The position numbers and the translations under genes were made by a program. From the NCBI RefSeq assembly GCF_018623035.1, contig NZ_CP076023.1:930001-994000 (forward strand): a DNA stretch of 64,000 bases, written 5' to 3'. This document shows, in pieces, positions 36,128 through 45,693 of this stretch. The notes under the pieces were generated by a model, which had not been told where the DNA came from, made no database searches, and was given only the letters and a program-made list of their open reading frames with translations. The stretch's first letter is position 1. Each line of letters opens with the position of its first letter. The DNA is from Cellulomonas dongxiuzhuiae (GTDB taxonomy: Bacteria > Actinomycetota > Actinomycetes > Actinomycetales > Cellulomonadaceae).

Positions 36128-37327
36128 CCGGGCCGCGCGGGCGTACCACGCGTCCACGAGCTCGACGAGCCGGTCCGCCCGCCACCGGTCGTGCGGGAAC
36201 CCGGGCTCGTCGAGCGTGGCCCGGACGGCCGCCGCGAGTCCCGCCGGCAGGTCGCCCTCGAGCGGGACCACGCGGGCGTTGTCGGCGGCGAGCAGGGGAG
36301 GGCCGCCCAGGGGCAGGCAGACGACGGGAGTACCGAGCGCGCTCGCCTCGGCGGCGACCCAGCCGGCCTGGTCGTGCATGGACGGGAAGAGCAGGGCGTC
36401 CGCCGACGCGAACGCACGGAGGACCTCCTCGCGTCGCCGGTGACCCAGGAAGCGCACGCGGTCGGCCACGCCGAGCCGACGAGCCAGGCGTCGCAGCGCC
36501 CGTTCCTCGTACCCCGTGCCGTAGACGTCGAGGCGCCAGCCGGCGAGCGCCGGTCGGGCCATCGCCGCGATCGCGAGCCGCCCGCCCTTCCAGGCGAGCA
36601 GCCGTGCCGCGAGGACGGCGACCCGCTGGCCGCGCGGCGCGGCTCCGTCGGGGACGGGGAGTCGCGGGAACGCTGCATTGGGTTCCACGACCACGTGCGC
36701 GGCGCCGGAGAAGCGCTGCGCGACGTCGTCGTTCTGTGCGACGACGACGGCCGCGCGCCGCGCCGCGTGGTCGCCCCACAAGGCGCGGGGGACACCGGTC
36801 GCGACGATCCGCACCGCCTCGACGAGCGTGCCGCGGACCCCGAGCCAGCGCGTGAGACGCCGCAGGGGCAGTGACGAGGCGCCGCCGACGGGTCCCCAGA
36901 CCAGCGCCGGGCCGTCGAGCCCGGCGGCACCGCACGGCAGCCAGTCGTTCGCGAACGTCACGTGGTGGACGACCTCGAACGGTGCGCGCGCGTGCAGCTC
37001 GCGCGCGCGCCGGAGGAAGGCGCGTTGCCAGGCCACGTAGTACCAGTACACGCCGGCGGCCCCGCGCTTGAGCGCGACGACCCGCGGTGACAGCTCGAGG
37101 TGCTCGACCGACAGGTGCCGGGCCAGCGCCGGGTCGGCGGCGAGCGCGCGCTCGACCGCGGACCGGAACCGTTCCCGGGTGATGACGTGGACGTCATGGT
37201 GCGCCGCCGCCGCGACGGCGAACGCCCAGCCCGCGTTCGCCTCGGGCTCGTCGCCCGGCCCGCAGGCGTACGCGCTCACCAGCACACGCCGTCGGCCCGC
37301 CGGACCGCCCCCGCCACCGACGCTCAC
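36029..37327 (-). CDS. Glycosyltransferase family 4
   Basis: A 432-residue GT-B enzyme: R-R-V-L-V-S-A-Y-A-C-G-P-G near the start, W-G-P-V-G-G, V-A-V-L-A-A-R-L-L-A-W-K-G-G, then L-L-F-P-S-M-H-D-Q-A-G-W-V-A-A-E-A-S-A-L-G-T-P-V-V. The GTG at 37327 is chosen for the GGAGGAG upstream rather than a start 29 codons earlier. The last ~32 residues are low-complexity and lie antisense to the 3' end of the flippase gene. Confidence 0.88.
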   Translation of the reverse strand: MSVGGGGGPAGRRRVLVSAYACGPGDEPEANAGWAFAVAAAAHHDVHVITRERFRSAVERALAADPALARHLSVEHLELSPRVVALKRGAAGVYWYYVAWQRAFLRRARELHARAPFEVVHHVTFANDWLPCGAAGLDGPALVWGPVGGASSLPLRRLTRWLGVRGTLVEAVRIVATGVPRALWGDHAARRAAVVVAQNDDVAQRFSGAAHVVVEPNAAFPRLPVPDGAAPRGQRVAVLAARLLAWKGGRLAIAAMARPALAGWRLDVYGTGYEERALRRLARRLGVADRVRFLGHRRREEVLRAFASADALLFPSMHDQAGWVAAEASALGTPVVCLPLGGPPLLAADNARVVPLEGDLPAGLAAAVRATLDEPGFPHDRWRADRLVELVDAWYARAARSVGGREGPAPTPEVPAHVPGVGQDLAHEHGHG

Positions 37328-37417
37328 GCGCTCCTCCGTCCTCGCGGCCGACGCCCGGACCAGGCATCGGTACACGTTAGGCGGAACGGCTGCGCGAAAC
37401 GGGCGAAACGGCACATG

Positions 37418-37425
37418 TTCACCCG
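37418..37425. promoter_or_regulatory. CGGGTGAA-family motif in a divergent promoter gap
   Basis: TTCACCCG occurs in the 186-nt gap (37328-37513) between the GT4 gene and the membrane-anchored gene. CGAAACGGG and CGAAACGG precede it. It may serve both directions. Confidence 0.35.
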
Positions 37426-37513
37426 TCCTGCCGCCGCGTCCGGTGCCCGGTTCGGCATAGTCTGCGCAGGGTCGTGCGGCGCCGCCGCACGGCGCGCGGT
37501 CGGAGGGAAGCGC

Positions 37514-38206
37514 ATGAGCGAGGGTGTCTCGGCTGCCGGGCGGGTGCCGTCACGGGCCCGCTGGTGGGCGATCGCGGTGGTGGCGCTCGTCGTCGTGGTC
37601 GTCCTGGTCGTCGCGCTCGCGGGCTCTCGCGGGGCCGGGCGGGAGGGTGGCGCCCTCGCCGCCCCCACGCCGAGCGCGACGTCGACCGGGGCCGTGGCGG
37701 GCGCGACCGCGCGGGCGGACGACCCGTCCGGCGCGGGCTCCGTCGACGGCACCGCGCCCCCGGCCGACCCGCCGGCCGCGGGGGCTCCTGCGGACGGCGG
37801 GCACGTGCCGACGGTGACGGTCCCGATCGACGCCGTGGCCGAGCTCGCGGAGGCGGTCACCGCGAGGCTGAGCGCGGTCGACGCGGTCGACGGTGAAGCC
37901 GTGCAGCCGGGGGAGGTCGGCGGCCCCGCGCTGCGCGTGGAGATCGAGCTCGTCAACGGCTCGACCGCGCCGCTCGACCTGCGGGGGGCTGTCGTCAACC
38001 TCTACCACGGGCCCCAGCAGACCCCCGCGACCGCGTTGACGGAACCCGGCGGCTCGCCGCTGCCGCACGGTCTCGAGGCCGGCGCGACGGCGACCGGTGC
38101 GTTCGTCTTCGCGGTCCCTGCGGACGCGCGCGACGACGTGCGGGTCGAGCTCGACGTGCGTGCGGTGGGGCCTGTGGTCCTCTTCGCCGGCGCCGCGCAG
38201 CGCTGA
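37514..38206 (+). CDS. Membrane-anchored extracellular protein of unknown function
   Basis: A 230-residue protein with one N-terminal helix (about 17-37) rich in Val, no cleavage site after it, then an Ala/Pro/Thr-rich spacer (about 42-100). A C-terminal domain (about 110-228) is predicted beta-rich (V-E-I-E-L-V-N-G-S-T-A-P-L-D-L, F-V-F-A-V-P). It looks like a tethered extracytoplasmic beta-sandwich. I do not recognise the family. It sits between EPS glycosyltransferases and the giant secreted protein. Ribosome binding site GGAGGGAA. Confidence 0.7.
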   Translation: MSEGVSAAGRVPSRARWWAIAVVALVVVVVLVVALAGSRGAGREGGALAAPTPSATSTGAVAGATARADDPSGAGSVDGTAPPADPPAAGAPADGGHVPTVTVPIDAVAELAEAVTARLSAVDAVDGEAVQPGEVGGPALRVEIELVNGSTAPLDLRGAVVNLYHGPQQTPATALTEPGGSPLPHGLEAGATATGAFVFAVPADARDDVRVELDVRAVGPVVLFAGAAQR

Positions 38207-38224
38207 CACGGACGCCTGACCAGT

Positions 38225-38293
38225 TTCACCCGCGCCCGGGTCCAGGTTCACCCGTGCGGCCCGTGTCGTCATGTGCGGTTGATCCCGTAATGT
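38225..38293 (+). promoter_or_regulatory. Promoter region of the 1970-residue protein gene
   Basis: Two copies of TTCACCCG (38225-38232 and 38247-38254, 22 nt apart) lie upstream of a -10-like TAATGT (38288-38293), about 70 nt before the ATG. The pair is spaced by about two helical turns, as expected for a dimeric activator or repressor. Confidence 0.45.
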
Positions 38294-38362
38294 CCGGATC
38301 ATCTCAGCGACCCGTGGCGCCCCCGCCTCGAGGTTCTCCGCACCGCACCATCGAGGCCTGCC

Positions 38363-41300
38363 ATGCGCATCTTCACGAGCGTCGTCTCCCGACGCGTCGC
38401 TACCGCCATGAGCGCGACCCTCCTGCTCGGGGGGGTCGCGACCGCGGCCGCGCCGCCGGCCCTGGCCGACGACCCGCCGCCGCTGCCCCCGTCGGTGAGC
38501 GCGGACGCCCTGCCCACGGCCCAGATCGACGGCGTCGTGTGGAAGCAGGTCGCAGTCGGCGGCACCGTCTACGTCGGCGGGAGCTTCTCGGCCGCACGCC
38601 CCCCGGGCGTCGCTCTCGGCGGGTCCGGGACCGTGCCGCGGGCCCACATGATGGCCTACGACCTCGCGACCGGTGCCCTGAGCGCGTCCTTCGCGCCGAC
38701 GTTCAACGGTCAGGTCAGCGACCTCGTCGCCTCGGCGGACGGCCGCACCCTCTATGCCGTGGGCGCCTTCACGACCGTCAACGGGCAGTCGCGCAACCGT
38801 GCCGCGGCCTTCGACATCCCGAGCGGGACCCTCAAGCCGTGGGCGCCCAACCTCAACGGCTACGCGAAGGGCGTCACGGTCGCTCCCAACGGGACCGTGT
38901 ACATCGCGGGGAACTTCTCTCACGTCGGCAGCACCGCGCGCCCCAAGGTCGCGGCCTTCCACCCCACGACGGCAGCCCTGCAGCCGTTCACGGCACCCGT
39001 CGACGACTACCAGGTGAACGCGATCCAGGTGTCGCCCGACGGGCAGACGGCCGTCATCGGTGGCAACTTCACCGGCATCGGCGGTGAGTCCACCCAGAGC
39101 TACGGCCTCGCGCGGCTCGACGCCGCCACGGGGGCGCTGCTCCCGCTGCCGGTGGCGTCCACCGTCCGCAACGCCGGGGCGCGGTCGGCGATCGCCTCGC
39201 TGAGCAGCGACGCGACGGGCTTCTACGGCACGGGTTGGCACATCGCCTCCACGGGCACCATCGAGGGCACGTTCAAGGCGTCGTGGGACACCGGCGAGCT
39301 CGTGTGGCTGGAGGACTGCCACGGCGACACGTACTCGGCCGCCCCCGCCGGAGACGTCGTCTACATCGCGAGCCACAAGCACTACTGCGGCAACAGCGGC
39401 GGGTTCCCGCAGACCGATCCGTGGTCGTTCTACCACGGCACGGCCGTGACGAACGACGTCCGTGGCGTCAACACCCGGGACATCTACAACTACCCCGACC
39501 ACCCCGGCACGCCGCGCCCCGAGTTCCTCGAGTGGTACCCGACCTTCGTGCCCGGCACGTACACCGGGCAGGGGCAGGGGCCGTGGACCGTGACGGCAGC
39601 CGGCAGCTACGTCCTGTTCGGCGGTGAGTTCCTGCGGGTCAACGGCACGGGGCAGCAGGGCATCGTCCGGTTCCTCGACCGCTCGTCCGCGCCGAACAAG
39701 GTGGGTCCGACAGCCAAGGGCAGCGCGTTCGCGCTCGGCGGCCTGTCGTACGCGAGCGGCGAGGTGCGGCTCACCTGGCCCGGCAACCCCGACCGGGACG
39801 ACGCCACGGTGCGCTACGACCTCTACCGGCAGTCGACGTCGACGCCGCCGATCCACACCGAGAGCGTCACCGCGCCGTTCTGGACGCAGCCGACGATGTC
39901 CTTCGTGGACAAGGGGCTGACCCCGGGCTCGTCGCAGCGCTACCGCGTCATCGCGACGGACCCGTGGGGCAACGCGTCGATGTCGGACTGGTACACGGTG
40001 ACCGTGAGCGACGCGCCCGTCAGCGACTACGCACGTGAGGTGCTCGCCGACGAGCCGAGCTCCTACTGGCGGTTCGGTGAGCCCAGCGGTACGGCGGTGT
40101 ACGACTGGATGGGGGCGAACGACCTCACGACCACGGCGAGCGTCACCCGTGGCGCCGCCGGTGCGCCGGTGGGCGACCCGAACACGGCGGCGACGTTCCC
40201 CGGCACGACGGCGGGTACGGCCGCCACCCGGACGGCGGCGCCCGCGCCCAACGTCTTCTCGGTCGAGACGTGGTTCCGCACGACGTCTCGGACCGGCGGC
40301 AAGATCATCGGCTACGGCAACCGGGTGACGGGCGCCTCGGGCTCGTACGACCGGCACGTGTACATGACGAGCAACGGCCGTCTCGCCTTCGGCGTCTACC
40401 CCGGCACCGCACGTACCGTCACGTCCACCGCGTCCTACAACGACGGGGCGTGGCACCACGTCGTGGCGACGCTCGGGTCGGGCGGCATGCAGCTGTACGT
40501 CGACGGCAAGCGTGTCGGCCAGCGCACCGACACGACGATGGGCCAGGCGTACAACGGGTACTGGCGGATCGGCGGTGACGTCCTGTCCAGCTGGCTGAAC
40601 CGCCCGTCGACCGACTACTTCGCCGGCACGATCGACGAGGTCGCGGTCTACCCGCGGGTCCTCACACCGCAGGAGATCCGCTCGCACGTGACGGCGGCCG
40701 GGTACGCGGCCGCCATCCCGCCCGCGCCCGCCGACCCGTACGGCGCCGCCGTCTACGCCGCGGACCCGGAGCTCTTCTGGCGGTTCGACGAGGCGACCGG
40801 CTCGGCGCTCGCCGACTCGGGGGCGTCCGGCAACGCGGGCACGCTCACCGGCACGGGGTGGACCCGTCAGGCCGCCGGCGCTCTCGCCGCCCACGAGGAG
40901 AACCGGTCCGTGCGGTTCGTCGAGGGGTCGGCGGGTGCCGCCACCACCGCCACGTTCGAGAACCCGCGCGCCTACTCGCTGGAGGCGTGGTTCTCCACCA
41001 CCAGCAGCCGCGGCGGGAGGGTCCTCGGCTTCAGCAGCCGGCAGACCGGCACGGCCGGCGACCACGACCGGCACATCTACCTGCAGGACGACGGCAGGCT
41101 CGTGTTCGGTGCGTGGACCGGCACGGCGAACACCATCACGTCCGCGGAGCCGTACAACGACGGGCAGTGGCACCACGTCCTCGCGACGCAGGGCCCGGAC
41201 GGCATGGTGCTGTACGTCGACGGCGCCTCCGTCGGCACGAACCCGCAGGTCGACTCGCAGGCGTACACCGGCTACTGGCGGGTGGCGAACGGAGCGACCT

Positions 41301-44275
41301 GGGGCTCGACGTCCGCCGCTCTCGACGGCCGGATCGACGAGGTCGCCGTGTACTCCCGGCCTCTGAGCGGGAGCGACGCGGTTCTGCACGCCGGTCTCGG
41401 CCGGACCGGCACCACGCCGAACCTGCCGCCGCAGGCGGCGTTCGACGCGACCCTCGAGGGGCGCGAGCTCACGCTCGACGGGTCGGCCTCCACGGACGCG
41501 GACGGTGCCGTCACGTCGTGGGCGTGGGACCTCGGCGACGGCACGACGGCGCAGGGGGTGACGCCGCCGGCGCACACGTACGACCTCGCCGGCACGTACA
41601 CCGTGACGCTCACGGTGACGGACGACAAGGGCGCCACGAGCGCCCGGCAGCAGTCCGTGACCGTCGCCAACGCGCCGCCGGTGGCCACGTTCACGGTCGC
41701 GGCGAGCCACCTCGACGTCGCCGTCGACGCCTCCGCCTCGACGGACCCCGACGGCGCCGTCGTCGGGTACTCCTGGCGGTTCGGGGACGGTGCCACGGCG
41801 ACCGGTGCGACGGCCTCGCACACGTACGCGAGCGCCGGCACGTACACCGTGACGCTCACCGTGTCCGACCACGACGGGACGACGACCACCACCACGCAGG
41901 ACGTCACCGTCGCCCCCAACCAGGCACCGGTCGCCGGTTTCGTCGCCCAGCCGTCCGCGCTCGCGGTGGCGTTCGCGCCGGTCGGCACCGCCGACCCTGA
42001 CGGCACCGTGGCGTCGTACGCGTGGGACTTCGGGGACGGCGCGACATCGGCGCAGGAGGCACCGACGCACACGTACGTCGAGCCCGGCACGTACACCGTG
42101 CGGCTGACCGTCACCGACGACCTGGGCGCGACCGGTACCACGAGCTCGCGCGTCGTCGTCACGGCCAACGCCGCTCCCGTCGCCGCCTTCACCCCGACGA
42201 CGGCGCTCCTGCGCCTCGCGGTCGACGCGTCCGCGTCGTCCGACCCGGACGGGTCGGTCGTCGCCTACGTGTGGGACTTCGGGGACGGGGCGCAGGCCGC
42301 CGGGGTGGCGGCCGAGCACACGTACTCGTCGCCCGGCACGTACACCGTGACGCTCACCGTGCGGGACAACCAGGGGACGGAGACGAGCGTGAGCCACGAC
42401 GTCGAGGCCGTCGCCCCGACCATGTGGGCGCACGACAGGTTCTCGCGCTCGGCCGCCACGGGGTGGGGGTCCTCGGACGCCGGGGGCGCGTGGACGCACT
42501 TCGGCAGCGCGGCCCAGTACTCGGTCGCCGACGGCACGGGCCGCGTGTCGATCGGCACCACCGCGTCGACGCCGCGCCTCCAGCTGCGCTCGGTCGCCGC
42601 GACGGACTCCGACCAGACGGTCCAGTTCTCGCTCGACAAGGTCCCCGTCGGCGGCGGCGGGACGGTCGCGCTCACCAGCCGCGGCGGGAGCTGGTCGAGC
42701 CTCTACCGGGGACGGGTCTGGGTGCGTGCCAACGGCACCGTGTCCCTCCTCGTCACACGGATCGCGGGCGCGGAGTCGACGCTCGCCGCGGTCAACGTGC
42801 CGGGGCTGACGCTCACCGCCGGGACGCCGCTCAACGTGCGGTTCCGCACGGAGGGCTCGAGCCCGACGGCGCTGCGCCTCAAGGCGTGGACGGGGCCGAC
42901 CGAGCCCGCCGCCTGGCAGGTGCAGACGACCGACGCGACCACGGAGCTGCAGGACGCCGGCGCGGTCGGGATCGACACGGGCCTCGACGGCGGGGTCACG
43001 AACGCGCCGGTGCGGGTGACGATCGACGAGTTCTTCGCCGGTCAGCCCGGCTCGGCGGCGCCGAACCAGGTGCCGGTGCCGGCGTTCGCCGCGACGGCGA
43101 CCGACCTCTCCGTCGCCGTCGACGGCAGCACCTCGGCCGACGCCGACGGAACCGTGACCGCCTGGTCGTGGGACTTCGGGGACGGCTCGCCGGCCGTGAC
43201 GGGCACCCAGGTCACGCACGCCTACGCCGCCGACGGCACCTACCCGGTGACCCTCACGGTGACCGACAACCGTGGGGCCACCGCGTCGGTGACCCAGCAG
43301 GTGACGGCCTCGTCGCCCGCAGGGGACCCGATGGTCGCGCCGGTCGCGGCCTTCGAGGCGTCGCCGCTGGGGCTCACGGTGAGCGTCGACGGGTCCGCGT
43401 CGTCGGCGGGAGACGCTCCTGTCGTCGCCTGGGCGTGGGACTTCGGCGACGGGGAGCAGGGCGACGGCGCGCAGGCGCAGCACACGTACGCCGCAGCGGG
43501 CACGTACGCCGTCACGCTCACCGTCACCGGGCCCGACGGTGCGACGGACACGCTCACCCGAGAGGTCACGGTCGCGGCGGTCCCGGCGGAGGAGCCCCCG
43601 GTGGAGGAGCCGCCCGTGGAGGAGCCGCCCGTCGACGGGGCCCTGGCCCAGGACGTCTTCGACCGCACGGTCGCCACGGGCTGGGGGACGTCGGCCACGG
43701 GTGGTGCGTGGTCGCACTTCGGGTCCGCGGCGCAGTACTCCGTCGCCCCGGGCGTGGGGACGCTCCAGGCGCTCGCGCCCGGTGCCACGCCGCGGGTGCG
43801 GTGGGCGGACCTCGCGGTGCGGGACGTCGACGTGCTCGGGCAGGTCTCGCTCGACAGCATCGGTGACGGGGGAGGGACGTTCGTCGCCCTCACCGCACGG
43901 TCGGGCAGCTGGTCGAGCATGTATCGCGGGCAGGTCTGGGTGAAGTCGACCGGCGCGCTCAACCTCGTCCTGACCCGCATCGCCCCGCGCGAGACCATCC
44001 TCGCCCAGGTGAACGTGGCAGGCGTGACCCTCGCGGCCGGCGAGCGGCTCAACGTCCGCTTCCAGGCCGTCGGTTCCGACCCGACGACGCTGCGGCTGCG
44101 GACGTGGAAGGACGGCACGCCCGAGCCCACGACGTGGCACCTGACGGCCACGGACGCGACGCCCGAGCTCCAGGACGCCGGCGGGGTCGGCGTGGACGGG
44201 CTGCTCAGCGGGACGTCGACCAACGCACCCGTCAGGATCCGGGTGCACGGGCTCACGGTCACCGAGGCCGTCTGA
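38363..44275 (+). CDS. Giant secreted LamG/PKD multidomain protein
   Basis: A 1970-residue exported protein. Signal peptide 1-35 (A-L-A cleavage). A beta-propeller-like N-domain (about 40-445) has repeated G-T-V-Y-x-G-G-x-F units. An FN3-like domain (about 446-552) is followed by two LamG/concanavalin-like domains (about 559-780 and 793-1012; W-H-H-V-x-A-T, L-Y-V-D-G) and four PKD domains (about 1022-1349; W-D-F-G-D-G, H-T-Y). A ~200-residue module (1354-1562), two more PKD domains (1569-1742), a short Pro-Glu repeat linker and a second copy of the module (1761-1965) complete it. There is no LPXTG or SLH anchor, so it is probably released into the matrix. A perfect hairpin follows. Likely a carbohydrate-binding matrix or adhesion protein of the EPS. 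Confidence 0.88.
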   Translation: MRIFTSVVSRRVATAMSATLLLGGVATAAAPPALADDPPPLPPSVSADALPTAQIDGVVWKQVAVGGTVYVGGSFSAARPPGVALGGSGTVPRAHMMAYDLATGALSASFAPTFNGQVSDLVASADGRTLYAVGAFTTVNGQSRNRAAAFDIPSGTLKPWAPNLNGYAKGVTVAPNGTVYIAGNFSHVGSTARPKVAAFHPTTAALQPFTAPVDDYQVNAIQVSPDGQTAVIGGNFTGIGGESTQSYGLARLDAATGALLPLPVASTVRNAGARSAIASLSSDATGFYGTGWHIASTGTIEGTFKASWDTGELVWLEDCHGDTYSAAPAGDVVYIASHKHYCGNSGGFPQTDPWSFYHGTAVTNDVRGVNTRDIYNYPDHPGTPRPEFLEWYPTFVPGTYTGQGQGPWTVTAAGSYVLFGGEFLRVNGTGQQGIVRFLDRSSAPNKVGPTAKGSAFALGGLSYASGEVRLTWPGNPDRDDATVRYDLYRQSTSTPPIHTESVTAPFWTQPTMSFVDKGLTPGSSQRYRVIATDPWGNASMSDWYTVTVSDAPVSDYAREVLADEPSSYWRFGEPSGTAVYDWMGANDLTTTASVTRGAAGAPVGDPNTAATFPGTTAGTAATRTAAPAPNVFSVETWFRTTSRTGGKIIGYGNRVTGASGSYDRHVYMTSNGRLAFGVYPGTARTVTSTASYNDGAWHHVVATLGSGGMQLYVDGKRVGQRTDTTMGQAYNGYWRIGGDVLSSWLNRPSTDYFAGTIDEVAVYPRVLTPQEIRSHVTAAGYAAAIPPAPADPYGAAVYAADPELFWRFDEATGSALADSGASGNAGTLTGTGWTRQAAGALAAHEENRSVRFVEGSAGAATTATFENPRAYSLEAWFSTTSSRGGRVLGFSSRQTGTAGDHDRHIYLQDDGRLVFGAWTGTANTITSAEPYNDGQWHHVLATQGPDGMVLYVDGASVGTNPQVDSQAYTGYWRVANGATWGSTSAALDGRIDEVAVYSRPLSGSDAVLHAGLGRTGTTPNLPPQAAFDATLEGRELTLDGSASTDADGAVTSWAWDLGDGTTAQGVTPPAHTYDLAGTYTVTLTVTDDKGATSARQQSVTVANAPPVATFTVAASHLDVAVDASASTDPDGAVVGYSWRFGDGATATGATASHTYASAGTYTVTLTVSDHDGTTTTTTQDVTVAPNQAPVAGFVAQPSALAVAFAPVGTADPDGTVASYAWDFGDGATSAQEAPTHTYVEPGTYTVRLTVTDDLGATGTTSSRVVVTANAAPVAAFTPTTALLRLAVDASASSDPDGSVVAYVWDFGDGAQAAGVAAEHTYSSPGTYTVTLTVRDNQGTETSVSHDVEAVAPTMWAHDRFSRSAATGWGSSDAGGAWTHFGSAAQYSVADGTGRVSIGTTASTPRLQLRSVAATDSDQTVQFSLDKVPVGGGGTVALTSRGGSWSSLYRGRVWVRANGTVSLLVTRIAGAESTLAAVNVPGLTLTAGTPLNVRFRTEGSSPTALRLKAWTGPTEPAAWQVQTTDATTELQDAGAVGIDTGLDGGVTNAPVRVTIDEFFAGQPGSAAPNQVPVPAFAATATDLSVAVDGSTSADADGTVTAWSWDFGDGSPAVTGTQVTHAYAADGTYPVTLTVTDNRGATASVTQQVTASSPAGDPMVAPVAAFEASPLGLTVSVDGSASSAGDAPVVAWAWDFGDGEQGDGAQAQHTYAAAGTYAVTLTVTGPDGATDTLTREVTVAAVPAEEPPVEEPPVEEPPVDGALAQDVFDRTVATGWGTSATGGAWSHFGSAAQYSVAPGVGTLQALAPGATPRVRWADLAVRDVDVLGQVSLDSIGDGGGTFVALTARSGSWSSMYRGQVWVKSTGALNLVLTRIAPRETILAQVNVAGVTLAAGERLNVRFQAVGSDPTTLRLRTWKDGTPEPTTWHLTATDATPELQDAGGVGVDGLLSGTSTNAPVRIRVHGLTVTEAV

Positions 44276-44283
44276 GGTGCGTC

Positions 44284-44317
44284 GGAGCGCCGGGCGTCCC
44301 AAGGCGCCCGGCGCTCC
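44284..44317 (+). terminator. Terminator after the giant secreted protein
   Basis: Perfect 13-bp arms GGAGCGCCGGGCG (44284-44296) and CGCCCGGCGCTCC (44305-44317) close on an 8-nt loop, 8 nt after the stop. Confidence 0.75.
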
Positions 44318-44421
44318 GGGACGTGCCCTGAGCCGATCGAGGAAGGCGGCCCGCCCACGGGCGGACGATGGAAGAGTGGTGCGGCGCGCCCGTCGGGGTG
44401 GCGAGGAGGGGATGAGAGCGG

Positions 44422-45693
44422 ATGGAGCCCAGGCGGGAGGACGCCCCGGCCTGGCGTAGCCCGGCCTACCGAGCCCTCGCGGTGCTCGGCACGGTTCTCG
44501 TCGGTGCCCGCCTCGACCTCGCTCAGGGCGCGACGCTCGGGCTGGTCCTCTGCCTCGCGCTCGCGCCGGTGTGGTGGCGCGCGGCCTGGTCGGTGGTCGG
44601 CTACCGGTGGCTCGTCGCAGCCGCGGTCCTCGCGGTCGTCGCCGGGTTCTGGCTCACCAGCCACGCCGCGACCGACCACACCACGAACACGACGATCGCC
44701 CTGCGCAACAGCCTCCTCGTCATCGGCCTGCCCGTCCTCGTCGGCTTCCTCGTCTGGGCGTGCCGGCAGGTGGCGCCGCCGCTGCTCGCCGTGTGCTTCG
44801 GCCTCGCCATGCTCGTCACCGTGCCGACGGGCGGCGCGTTCGCGACCAACCCGTGGAAGTTCGGGTTCGCGACGCCGGTGACGATCGTCCTCCTCGGGCT
44901 CGCGTGGTGGTCAGGGCGACGGTGGGTGCAGGTGGTGGTCGCGCTCGTCATCAGCGCGGTGCACGGGATCAACGACGCGAGGTCGGCGTTCGCCATCCTG
45001 TTCATCGTCGCCGTGGTCATGCTGTGGGAGGGACGACCGACGACGGCGACGCGCCGGGCGTCCGGCCTGCGCGCGGGTGCGTTCGTCGCCGGCCTCGGCG
45101 CAGGGGCGTACTGGCTCGTCCAGGCGCTGATCCTCGACGGCGCGTTCGGCGAGGCGACCCAGGCACGCACGCAGGCGCAGATCGAGCAGTCCGGCTCCGT
45201 GCTCGTGGGTGGTCGGCCCGAGATCGGGGCGTTCCGGTACCTGCTGGCCCACCGGCCGATGGGGTTCGGGAGCGGCACGCTGCTGACCAGCGAGGACATC
45301 CTCGTCGCGAAGGAGGGCATGGCCTCCGTCGGGTACGAGCCGAACAACGGGTATGTCGAGAACTACATGTTCGGCGGCCAGATCGAGCTGCACTCAGGGG
45401 TCGGCGACCTCTGGGCCTGGTCAGGCGCGGCAGGCCTGCTCCTCGCCGCGGTGCTCGCGGTGGTGGTCGCTGTGCACACCACACGGGGGATCGGCGCCTC
45501 GACGAGCGTGGCCCTCGCTCTCGCCCTCGCCATCCGCTTCTTCTGGGACCTGCTGTTCAGCCCGTTCGTCTCGTCGACGATGAACCTCGTCCTGCTCCTG
45601 GGTCTCGGGTTCGGGGTCTGGTGGGTCGGCGACGACGGGCGGCGACGCGCTCAGCCGCGGCCGGAGTCGGAGTCGGCGAACATCCACGCGTGA
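44422..45693 (+). CDS. O-antigen ligase/polymerase-like membrane protein (Wzy candidate)
   Basis: A 423-residue protein with ten or more hydrophobic helices and one larger extracytoplasmic loop (about 235-320, containing R-P-E-I-G-A-F-R-Y, P-M-G-F-G-S-G and N-N-G-Y-V-E-N). The short R-P/P-x-G-x-G elements and H in the loop fit Wzy/WaaL (O-antigen ligase domain) topology. It is the only polymerase candidate in the EPS locus. The assignment rests on topology and context. The 3' end overlaps the convergent GT by 43 nt. Confidence 0.75.
   Translation: MEPRREDAPAWRSPAYRALAVLGTVLVGARLDLAQGATLGLVLCLALAPVWWRAAWSVVGYRWLVAAAVLAVVAGFWLTSHAATDHTTNTTIALRNSLLVIGLPVLVGFLVWACRQVAPPLLAVCFGLAMLVTVPTGGAFATNPWKFGFATPVTIVLLGLAWWSGRRWVQVVVALVISAVHGINDARSAFAILFIVAVVMLWEGRPTTATRRASGLRAGAFVAGLGAGAYWLVQALILDGAFGEATQARTQAQIEQSGSVLVGGRPEIGAFRYLLAHRPMGFGSGTLLTSEDILVAKEGMASVGYEPNNGYVENYMFGGQIELHSGVGDLWAWSGAAGLLLAAVLAVVVAVHTTRGIGASTSVALALALAIRFFWDLLFSPFVSSTMNLVLLLGLGFGVWWVGDDGRRRAQPRPESESANIHA

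Noticed and set aside
37550..44302. A 2250-codon open frame on the minus strand, antisense to the giant secreted protein
   Set aside because: It is a GC-rich shadow frame full of Arg, Val, Asp and Gly with no domain, signal or start context, and it opposes a gene with clear domains and signal peptide.
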